Assembly (NCBI RefSeq): GCF_050947875.1
Contig: NC_134568.1
Span: 253,819,778 to 253,883,777, forward strand
Length of the DNA: 64,000 nucleotides
DNA from: Dermacentor variabilis
Lineage: Eukaryota > Arthropoda > Arachnida > Ixodida > Ixodidae
Reading direction: 5' to 3'
A program made the translations under genes and the position numbers. Shown one piece after another: positions 34,301 through 46,300 of the stretch (position 1 is its first letter; each line of letters begins with the position of its first letter). Under the pieces are notes generated by a model. It had not been told where the DNA came from and searched no databases. It was given only the letters and a program-made list of their open reading frames with translations.

Positions 34301-37300
34301 CATGATGCTGCTCCACTTCGGTGGTCGCTCTCGGTTGCGCACACAATTTGAAAGGTTCGTTCACAAGCAGCCACATGCAATTCAACTATTTGACTATCTG
34401 CGTCCGTGGAAGTTTCCATTTGTTGTCTCGGTGCTCTTTCGCAGCAGCAGTGAAAAGACGCTTCAGTGCATCTTCGAAACTCGAGATTACGTAACATTCA
34501 GCATTAAGCACGCAGCAAGACATTACAGATGATACCACTGCCGTCTCAGTACGCATATTATTTACACGCATGACAGATAACCTCCAAAACGGCACGCAAG
34601 CTGCATTGTGCTCAGCTGTGCTTACAGCTATGTGTAGCCATAATCGCGCTAGAAAATAAGATGCCACACCAACCTGCTCCCCCCTTCCCCTTGAGTGTGC
34701 TTAATTGCGTTATCGCAAACTTGCTCCCCTACCCCCCTTTCCCCTTGCTCTCGCAGGAAGACAGCTCTCAAGTCACTATCATTAGTGGCTCACCCTCGCG
34801 TGCTTTCACTCACATCCGAATCACACAGCACACAAGGCACTAGAGTATCTTATCGCACTTGCAGTTTATATCAACCATGACGCTACTACACTTCGGCAGT
34901 CCCTCTCGGTTGTGCAACAAGCGATTTCAGAGGTGCGTTCGCAAGCAGCTGTTAGTAATTCACTATTTGACCATCTGCATATGTGGAAGTTTTCATTTTT
35001 GTCTCGGTATTTCTTCGTGGCAGCAGTGAAATTTTGTTACATTAAAATCTTATATAAGCACACTTCATTTTACTGAGGTTTTAAATCTATGGATAAGAAG
35101 TTATAAAAAGTTAATTGCTTCATTACCGAGAACTTTGTTACACTGAAGTCATTATATCAAGGTTTAACTGTAACACAAGCTTCCTAAAATGCAGGATAAA
35201 ATCACCGCGCCCGCTGTTGCTGTGGAGAAGCGATGTCACATGATCCAACTTTCTATGTAAGAACAACTGCAACACCAGCGCTTATTGTGGCTTAGCAGCA
35301 CAAATTAATATACTGAAGCACATGGAAGGCATCATTCGAAATTAGTGCTGTAAACCGCTGCAAGATCCCATATGACCGCTTGGTGTGTCACATCTACAAG
35401 TGCACATAGCATGGCAACGCTTCAGAATTGCAAGCATGGTACAAGCATGCTTAAAATGCATTGTGTACACGGTTGTCCACTCTTAGTCAGAATGCCGCTC
35501 CGTGCTGCCGGCGCTCCGCGGGGCGCCTCTGTCGGGCGCCGGAGAAACTATTGCGCAGGTGCAGTGAGAGCCGCAGGCGGGGCTTCGCGCGTCGTCTGCT
35601 ACAGTGCGCCCTGTACTGCGTTGAAGTGGGCTTCAAATTTGCACTGCCTCCGCAGAACGCCGATCGGAGAAACGTTTCTGAATAAACAAAAGACTGCTGA
35701 GAAGCCTATCAGCTGCTTTTATCCCGTTGCAGCAACCGTAGCAAAGTTTCCTGCGTGCCTGGTGAAGTTGAAACACACAAATAAGCATACCGGGGAGAAA
35801 ATGCGCGCCGCATAATATTCGAAGCTTTATACTACTGCTGCAGCACTACGATCCGCCAATATTTTTAATTTTTGGCGTCTTGCTGAGTAGCTGGTAATAA
35901 GTGTTAGCAGACGACTGCTGTTGTCTGCTGAAATCTCGGCGCAACGCAAATTAATCGGAGCGGAATAGTAATAGTGGAGGTGGAGCTACATTTTCAGTCT
36001 CCTATTTTACATTCCCACAGATAGAGGTAGACGGCCAGGTAGACTCATCAGCGTTTGAAAACAATCCCTAAGGTTTACTAGGCCCTCAGTATTGTCCACA
36101 TTCTCCATATACCCAATTCAAGATGTCCTGCTTCAATACGCCAGCCACATACTTTGAACTTAGTGGGAACACAGTACGGCATATTTTCCTGCGGCCATCT
36201 GTGAACTGTAAAATTCGTTGGAGGCACATAGATGTTTATTAACTGCGGGAAGGCGAAAGCCGTTTGCGACTCATTCCACTGAGTTGAATTTGCCGTGCTT
36301 GAATTCATTTCCTGACAGATGAGAAGCTGGCGCAAGCGTGGCAGAGGGATCATGTGACACCACGACCCGCTGCACCGTGAAATCACGTGATATTAAGGTC
36401 ACGTGACCTAAAATGTAACGGACGGACGCTAGTAGGAACAATTAAACGCTATTGCCTTAATAAATATCCTCCCAGCAACTACTTAAAGCCATGCAAAGCT
36501 GAAGACTGAGGTCCTGGTAAACCTTAGGGATTGTTTTCATACGCTGATGAGTCTACCTGGCCGTCTACCTCTATCTGTGGGAATGTAAAATAGGAGACTG
36601 AAAATGTACCTCCACCTCCACTATTACTATTCCGCTCCGATTAATTTGCGTTGCGCCGAGATTTCAGCAGACAACAGCAGTCGTCTGCTAACACTTATTA
36701 CCAGCTACTCAGCAAGACGCCAAAAATTAAAAATATTGGCGGATCGTAGTGCTGCAGCAGTAGTATAAAGCTTCGAATATTATGCGGCGCGCATTTTCTC
36801 CCCGGTATGCTTATTTGTGTGTTTCAACTTCACCAGGCACGCAGGAAACTTTGCTACGGTTGCTGCAACGGGATAAAAGCAGCTGATAGGCTTCTCAGCA
36901 GTCTTTTGTTTATTCAGAAACGTTTCTCCGATCGGCGTTCTGCGGAGGCAGTGCAAATTTGAAGCCCACTTCAACGCAGTACAGGGCGCACTGTAGCAGA
37001 CGACGCGCGAAGCCCCGCCTGCGGCTCTCACTGCACCTGCGCAATAGTTTCTCCGGCGCCCAACAGAGGCGCCCCGCGGAGTGCCGGCAGCACAGAGCGG
37101 CATTCTGACTAAGAGTGTACGACCGTGTACGTATTGAGGCACTCTCAAAAAGACATGTGCAGTCACATGTAAAGTGGATTCAGAAGATGCAGGAAAATAG
37201 ATGTATGGGCACCTGCACTGGCAACACCATTGTTTTAAAATATGAACTTTCTTTTTAGTTGTTTCTGTCAACTTAATCCCTAGACATTGGTGCAGTATAT

Positions 37301-40300
37301 TTGAAATGGTACACTTTGCTTCCACACCTGAAATGCAAATTTTCTCAATCAAGACATAGAGTCATACATTAGTGGACACAACAAAGCTCAGAGAAACATT
37401 TGAAATTTTTGCTCTCTTCTGCTGTCTGTTCTCAACAACTATGAGTATACAAGAAATGTGTTACAGGTTTTTCAACAGACAGAATCTAATAGCTTGAACC
37501 TAAACTGCTGTATAATGTTGCCTGACATTTACAGCAATAGTTCTTACAACTCAAACTGAGGCGCTTTGCATGCATGGCATAAATAATAGTGGCGCATTAT
37601 TTCGCAAGAAAGCACACAGCAAGAACTTTTTCACCATAAGATACCTTGTAATCAGTTTCTGTGGAGTCCAGTTCAGTCAATTCACAATTGAGTGATCTGT
37701 AAAGACGGTCAATGGGGCTCACATTCCCGGTCAGAAGTTCCTTCTTTAGAAGTTCCAAGGATGTCTGGATAACCTCCAAAGCCTGAAATATGTATCCTAG
37801 CATAAGTTCAATCTTTTAATCACAGTAGATAAGTCCTCCATAAAAGCCAAGTTCAGGCACCCCCCATATGCTTCCAGCCAACACTAATTTTCAGTGAAAC
37901 AACTTTACTGTAAGAATTTTAACTTTTGTTTTTCTGGGTTAAAGCAATGCTAGAACCTGCCCATAGTGAATGTACAGTGACCTGCATTTTTATTTCAAGT
38001 TAAAAAAAAAAGACTTGACACATACTTCTGCTTTGTTCCCACTCAAATTTCACAACATGATTGCTTTTTTTCATCTGCATCATTCAATAAAACACTTCCA
38101 TCATTGTTTGATGATGATAACGATGATGCATGGGGTTTTTTGGCGCAAGGGGCCATCATTGTTTGTCTTGTTCATCTCGATATTTAGTACCCAACAGGCA
38201 GTGAAACCAGTTCACATATCTTCAAAAGCTTGCTTTTGTGCTGGCAAAGTGCACACAGGATGTAGGTTCCCCTTTCCCCAACACTTTGGTGAACTAGACA
38301 AGCAAAAATGAATTGCTTCATTGAACAATACAGACGAAAAATGTCATCTTGTTGCAAAATTTCAGTGAAAAAAGGAAGCAATAAACAAAATCTTTCGAGT
38401 TATTAGACTAAAAAACACAGGTCACTGTACAAACCATTACTAAAGGAATCCACATCAACAGACTCCCAGCTCCCCCCTGCCCCTTGAGGCCACAAAAAGT
38501 GCATGCGAGCAGCCGAGCAAGTGCACGAGAGCTGTGACAGAAGAGAAGGGAGAACGATGAGCGGGGAGCATGGCTTGGCATCTGGCTTGGCTAGTGAGCT
38601 GCAGCCAGGTAAAAAGCAATTGCAAGTGATACTGCCAATGCTGCTCCGTTGCCTCTATCCTGATAGTATTTCCAAAGTCGAGATAAGAGGTGAAAAACAC
38701 ACAGGTGGAAACCACAGCTGGAAAAAAATTTCGACTTGACCAATATTTTGAGATACTGGATTTAGAGTTGAGGGTTTACTGTTATGCAAAAAAAAAGGTA
38801 GAATTTCAATATAACGAAATTTTGATATGACAAAGTGACAATTTTACCGATTTATGCACGAGGACGCTTCACTTACACTGTGCAATAATGTGCGAGTGGT
38901 CACTGTGTAATACACCTCTGCATCTGCTCACACCTGGCTGAAGTGGTAATGAAAGAGTAGCCACTCAACAATTAGAACACTAGTAGTGCCATTGCAACTG
39001 TCCACTTTGTGAAGGTGTACTATAGCATCCGATTGGAACTGAACATTAGCCACTATTTGTCTTGTGCACCTACCTCCAGCATTATCATTTTCTCTTGTAC
39101 ATGTTCATTTGTACAAATCATCTCTGGCCTTTGCTTTCGCCTGGAAAAAGCAGACTCTTATTATAACATGCATTATTACAACTGTGACTTTTATCACTCC
39201 TCTGGGTTCACTTTCAACTGAAATAACCACACTTACGTAAATGAATGAGGAACACAGGTGTAGAATTCGCTACAGGCGTCCATGAGTTGACTTTTAGGGC
39301 ACTTCTTGTTAATGCAATCTTCAACTTTGTGAAGTGCCTCATAGCCTGCTTGAATCTGCTCCTTCGTGAGCCTGCCTGTAACACAACACATACGAAGCAA
39401 ACCAATGCACTAGAGGTTGTAAAAACACATACCTCATGTGCCTTTAGCAAACATGGACATAGGACTTACCTAGGGGCATTTTTACCACATCAAACTGCAG
39501 GTCAATAAGAGTTTGTTTCATTGTCTTCACATCGCATATGAGATACACGAGTTTCTGAAAAATTTATAACACAGTAAGCCAGCTGTACCTGCTTGTGGTT
39601 GGAATAATAAGCATCGATTAAAATGGTCACCTAACCTGCAAGCTGGGTTTGAGCTTGCTTTTTTTTAATATTCTTGGAAATATCCGCAACAAGAGTGTCA
39701 ATATGGTCTCCATGGGACTCCTTAAAATGAAAGTTTTTTCAGTGTAAATCTCCGACCTTCCAGCTGCGACACAAATGTACTTACAGGATGGCTGTAGTCC
39801 ATTTTGAGCATGTCGTACTTCCCCTGGCGTTTTGTGAATTTCATTTTAGTGGCCCATACTGGCCACTCGTTGCCAGTTTTCAAGTGGAATCTAAATTTAG
39901 AAAGAACATTATGTTGTCATTGCTACAAATTACAAAAATTTCACACAAAGTTCTCATCCAAACAGTGAATTAAATATGAAAAGCCACTAACTTTTCTTCA
40001 AACAGCAACTTTGCTTTCAGGATGTCATTCTCACAGCAGACCAATTTTGATGCTCCCTTTTCTCCAACACGGCCCCAGCGAAACCATACGTAGTAATAGT
40101 CGTTGTACACATCCTCTACCAGCTGCATATTATAAAATTTGTTCCGATTCGTTTGGAGGCATGACTGGTTCAGAACAGCATTATAGAAGACCCCACAGTC
40201 ACCATAGATGGTTGGCGCAACCAATTGTTCCGCACAGAGTGGATCCACCGAGGGAAGTTGTTTTCGAACTGGTGCACTGGTTCCTGCGGCTGTTTCCTGG

Positions 40301-43300
40301 CAAGTGGTCTCTTCCTTTGCAGTTGTTTCCTTGCCTGCTCAGATATAAAATAAAATAGAGAAGAACACACGAGGAAGATTAACCAGCTGGTTTGCAGCAC
40401 TGCATAAACATAGAAACGTGAAAGGTCAAAAAAGCATACATTGCAAAAAACCATAATTAACAAACTGCATTTTGTTGCAAAAACGCAAGTACACTACACC
40501 TCAGAAAAAGCAAAGGAGTGAATTATCAAAGCCAGAAAATGTGCAGAGAACACTTAGACTGATGTCACCTACATATTGCAGTGTACCAATTTGGGTCTTC
40601 GCAACAAAAAGGTTGTTTTGTTAGTCAACACCTGTGTTGCCTGACTTCAACTGCATTTTTGTGCAGTTGATATAAAGCATTGTAAAATACTCCAGCATAA
40701 TGCGTTTATTGTGAAAACTTATTTATTTATACATATACCTAGTAGTTTCCAGGGTTTATAAAATTATGTGAGAAGGGTTGCACAGAACAAAAGCGTGTAT
40801 ACTGTACATAGCACAGAAAATACTGAATTTGAGCAAATGTACACAAATTTAGTACAAGGAAACTGAAAACAATTTCTTGAAGACAGAAGTACTGTTTTTA
40901 CTTAAATGTGCACTGATACTTTTCTTTAAAAAATAATTTTTTCATGTTGGGGGTCATATAGTAGGTCCGATGCTACAGATCGGGGAAAAAGCTACACCTG
41001 CTAAATGCAGTCGTCACGCCTCCATTCGTCACACCTGCCAGCAGCCTAAATTGGCCTGTCCGTGCCGGACTGAAGGTCGGTGCAAGGCTACGACTTTGCA
41101 CGCCTGTTAATAGCCCAACTTGGCACGAGCCCAAATTGGCACGACCACACCGGGGTCGAAGTCCGTGTGCGTTACTCCTGCTTTCCTTCTTGACGCTCAG
41201 GGAGGGGCGTGCATTTCTGACCGGTCGCATCAAAAGGGGCAACCAGCTCACCGACACCGGATTGGTGGAAACCAGGAACAATGACGATGCAGGCATAAAA
41301 AGCGGATCCGGATGGCTGAGAGGAGACACTCAGAAACAGTGCGACTCGGACATGCTAAGACACTACCATAGTGTGCTCCAATAGTTGGAGCCGTTTTGTA
41401 TTCTCAATCATGTAACCTTTTTGAACCATATTGCTTTTTCTTAATTATCTTAAAACGTTGTTCGGAACCTTTTCTCCCGGCACCTGGCACGGCACCACCA
41501 ATGGAAACTTTGTTGGCCGCACGGATCCCTGACTATGCAATAGTATGTGGCAGTCAACGGTGAGATTGACCTTACGGAACTTGGGATGTTCTGGACAATC
41601 GCAATGGTGCATAGAGCATCGCAGCTTAAAAATGAGGAGCAGCTGAAAAGCTCACAGAATTAGAAGCGCAGGAACTGGTAAAATACAAGGGAATGAAAAA
41701 TGGCAGCATCCAAGAACAACAAAGAAAGAAACGCAAGCGTGACAATGTCCCAACGACCCTGAGAAGTGATTCTCAAAGTCATAATCTTGAATCCGAACCA
41801 ACCGATTGTCCTGAAGTAACTAGCAAAAAAAAGCACAAGACAATGGGCGATGCCTCAAATGTCATTAACTTGTCGAGTAGCCCATTGTCCAGAGCACAAC
41901 TAAATCTCCTTTCAAAAAGTCGAACCTTTTGTCCGGCATCCGGAAGGATGAAGAGAGTTTCAAGTGTTCCAAAATTTCAATGATTTCGGGAGAAATTTAC
42001 ACCCAAGGGAGTACTTCTATGATCGTACCACTGCAGACGGGAGTTGTGATCAGCTAGATGGACTCTCCGATAAATCATGGACACCTGGCGAGGCACACAA
42101 TAAATATCTGGACATGTACATTTGCGCGGTTCAAAAAGACATTAGAAAGAGAGGCATCGTACCATCTGCAGCAACCTCTCAAAAGAGGACGAGGAAGTGC
42201 TGCGAGCCTTGCATGACAATCAAACAATTGTCATTAAGCCAGTGGACAAAGGTGGTGCAGGGGTGGTACTTGACCAGAGTGTTTACATAGCCGAAGGTTT
42301 TCGTCAACTGGACAACTCTTACCAAAAATTCACAAAATAAACAATCTCGGCCAGCCTATCATTTCCAGCAATGGAACAGTAATTGAGAAAATATCCAGCT
42401 TTATTGACATTCTCATTAAGGAAATTCCATCTTCATTCCCCTCGTACATTAAAGACACAAATCACTTCCTTCGGAAGGTATCAAACCTGGTAGTACCGGC
42501 GGGAGGCTACTTAATCACTATGGATGTCGCATCTTTGTACACCAGCATACCCCACGCTGAGGGCATAGATTTTATAGTTTCAGCCTACGCTGGTTCCAGC
42601 CAATTAGAAAAAGATACAGTTGAGACTCTTCTGAATTTAGTACTGAAATATAGTCACTTAGAGTTCAATAACAAGCATTATCTGCAAATCAGCAGAACTG
42701 CCATCGGAACGAAGATGGTGCCAAATTACGCAAATATATTTATGGCATCGTTAGAAATCCCCTTCCTCACAAATTCGGCCATAAAACCAATATTTTACAA
42801 GCAATTCCTGGATGACATTTTCCTTGTATAGGCCAACAGTGAACAATGTCTCTTGCACTTCATTTCCAATTTGAATTCTCTGCGCCAGTCAATTTGCTTT
42901 ACGCACAACTTCTCCCAAGATAGTATTCACTTCCTCGATGTCACTTTGTCACTAAGTGGCAGTCACACTTCCACGTCCCTATACAAAAAGCCAACAGATC
43001 ATCGGCAATATCTGCATTTCTATAGTAGCCACCCAATCACTGCAAAACACTGCAAAACAAGCATCCCCTACTCCCAAGCCCACAGATACAGGAGAATCTG
43101 TTCTGAATCTGCACAATTTGAGAGACACACAGAGGAACTGAAATCCGCTCTTGTAGGCCAAAAATATCCTCCACAAATAGTAGACAATGCCATTGAACAG
43201 CTTAGATCGAGCACATATAATGGGAGAAAGGGTGAGCAATACACTACCAGTGTTCCACAGGACAATGCCATTCTCAACCAACATTTTAACATCATGAAAC

Positions 43301-46300
43301 AGAGCATCCGACTTGCTACTATCTTCAAGCGGCCGCCTCATGTGGTATATAGAAGAAACAAAAATTTAAGGGATTTGTTAGTCAGGGCGAGGACACAGAT
43401 GCCCAATGCACCCAAGGGTTGTCTTCATGTGGGAAGCTTCGTTGCAAGGTATGTCATCACGTGACAACAACAGACACAGCTGAGGCATCGAACTCGTCCT
43501 TTGTATATAAAATTAAAAAAACCCTTGACTGTGATTCTAGTAATGTCGTGTACAAAATTCGATGCGAGGTATGTAAGCAGGAATATATTGGACAAACAGA
43601 GACCCCTTTTTGCCTGCGGTTCAACAATCACCGCGAGCATGTGAAAAGTTTCCGGAATTTACCCTTCTCCAGGCAGGTTCCGCTGCCAGATCACTCCTTT
43701 GAATGTGTGAACGTCGTGCTCTTGGAGTCTGGTTTCCAACACACCCGTGCACGCAATGTATTGGAATCGAGAGAGAATCGTTTTTCATCCATAAATTTGA
43801 ACGTACGGTAAAGGAATTAATGAGTCCGGGACAGTTGACGTGCCTCCGGGATATACAGTAAGAGTGCATGGGGAGTGCGAATACATGTTGTCTACTCGAA
43901 AATTGAGACGCTGGCCATTGCTTGCTGCTCCCTCTGCGAGTGGAAAACTAATAAATCCAGTTTCCTCTGCCCTGCCACACAAAGATATTTTAAATTTTTT
44001 TTACAAAAAAAGAATCCCTTTTCATCCCATGCTCTTATTGAGCGATGAACCATTCATGCCATATGAAGATACTTTAACTATTTAAAAGCCACAAGAACCC
44101 TACAAGAACTGTAGCACATTTCATGTTCTTATATTTTTACTTGGCCATCTACACCATTTTACCACATTTGAACAAATAAGCTCATTCGAAAGGTAGTGAC
44201 TACAGTGATGGGGCCCGTCACTATAACGACGTCGGTATTGGAGGCGAGCATAGAGTTTCACACAACTACGGGGGGTGAGGACTTACAGAGTCACCCTCTG
44301 TCGGAAGCGCCTCCCTTGCGTAGTCTGAGGGATAACGCGACGCACCCCGCATAGGTTTGGCTATCGGCGCTAAATAAGGATACTATGCGGGAGCCCTCCT
44401 AGACATTTTTGCAAGTACTCTCGAAATGGCAGAAGTATTTTACCTTTAAATAATCGTGGACAAACATACAGCACAGAATGGTTTACAGGCACTATCTCTT
44501 TACCTACTACGTGCAGTAAGCTGGGACACTGCGCGCGGTCGCCGCAATCGATTCCCCCAAATTGGTTTCTTACATGAAAGGTAGGCAATAGCTGAGAGAA
44601 AACTGTGAAATACGTCCTTATAGTGAGCTATCTGTGTAACCAAATGGAGCAAATCAGAATGAAGCTTCCATGCAGCGATCGCACGGGTTTGCCGTGACCG
44701 ACTGCGCGTCTGCATGCATGTCGGCGCACAATGTTTCGCTTTCGCTGTGAGAGTGTTTTCGCACCGTGCCTTGAGCTTTATGCCGCAGTACATGAGCATC
44801 TGACCGTACGCAAGCAACCATTGTTACATGGGTACTATCAGAGCTGTTCAAAAATAATTTCGTTATAGCTAGGCTTCGACGTCTACGGCAACTTGTGATG
44901 TGCCGTCGCGACGATTCAGTTTATCGGTCTTCTAAGCGAGCAATTACCAGCTGCTTCTTTCTCTTAATCCAGTACAATATTCATTGTCTGGTGCTACACA
45001 AACATGAACATATGCCATGCCTTTTTTTTAATGTGCTTTTTAGTTACCTTTCCATTCTAGTGAACTTTTTTCTCTCTTTATTATTATTATCATAGGTGTT
45101 GCAGTACATACGCAAAAGACTGTTGGACCCAATAGCCGCAGGCTAGAGGATGGGTCCGGATATGTGAAATATAATAGACATTCAGTACAAGCATAGGGGG
45201 ATCAATACAGGAGATGAATGCAACACATTAGCATGTTAAAAACGGAAAATAAATTTACGGCATGCATAGAAATTACCACCAGTTACATAAATTATCAAAC
45301 CACAAACAACAGAACCCCAAGCAAAAATACAGGCACAAGATCAGTGGTTTATAGCTAATAAATGGCGCTTGGCCGACATTTTGTTTCTTATTATGGAGGG
45401 TATGTTGTTCCATGTCTTAACTCCAACACATTCAAGAAGTCTTGCGCCATATACATTATGTTCAGGAGGCAGGTTGAAATTTCCAGTGGCAGTACTTCTG
45501 GTAGCACGTGATGATGAAAAAAATATGGACACAGGAAAAAAAGGACGGACACAGGGAAAGGACGATTACGTTTCACAACACTGTTTACGTAGCTAGCTGT
45601 TTTATGCTCACGCATAAGATCGATGGCAATATGTTAACATGATTAAACAGTAACCTGCTGGGTGTATCGTTTTTCACGTGAGTCATGATTTTTAATGCCC
45701 GCTTTTGTACAACCAAATGGAGCATAACAGAGTGAAGCTTTAATGCAGCCGGGCCCCGTCACTGCAGTGTAGATGTTAAAGTGCCGAGCCCCGTCACTGT
45801 AGTCATTATTAATTCGAAAAACATGTGCTTGGCGCATTATAGCCTGCACGGCTGCTGCGCCATTAAAACCCCAGACCATCATCATTAATGCAATGGTGCA
45901 ACTCATTTGGGGGATCAGCCATGAATCAGCAGTTCTAGCGTTCGAGAAAATAAGATTATCGGCAGGTATGATTACCAGATCTTTTTCGGCGTTCGAGGCG
46001 TCCATCGGAATGGAAAATAGGGAACTCGTCGTCGCTGTCACTGATAACGTGCACCGGTGGCAGATCGTCATCGCTGTCACTTTCTGAATCCGAGCTTATT
46101 GTAATAACCTCCTGCAACTTGCTGCATGATGGAAAAACAAGGTATTATACGACAGCTCCGTAATTATATGTTGATATTTAAATCACGAAAACTTCGTTTA
46201 GACAGAGGAAGCGACACTCAGCATTTACCGAACAGGACAAGATTAGTCAGTGGTACGGCGTATGCACTAAAAGCGTTCCAGGCAAATACCGAGCCAGCGC

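Noticed and set aside
34032..34532. 166-codon plus-strand frame as a gene
   Set aside because: Runs through the duplicated noncoding interior of a TIR element.
35372..35815. 147-codon frame as a real gene, with a second copy at 36780-37352
   Set aside because: Both copies sit in the fold-back arms and duplicate each other by structure; no domain is recognised.
36543..36609. Hammerhead-ribozyme-like core ('ctgatgagtct ... agactgaaa')
   Set aside because: The CUGAUGA and GAAA boxes are spaced by a long weak stem with an extra T, and I see no stem III or cleavage site. It lies in the fold-back arm, so the match appears in both arms by copying.
41312..41340. Possible ribozyme remnant upstream of the Penelope-like element ('ggctgagaggagacactcagaaac')
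   Set aside because: Penelope-like elements can carry hammerheads, but the CUGANGA box does not match here and no flanking stems are visible.
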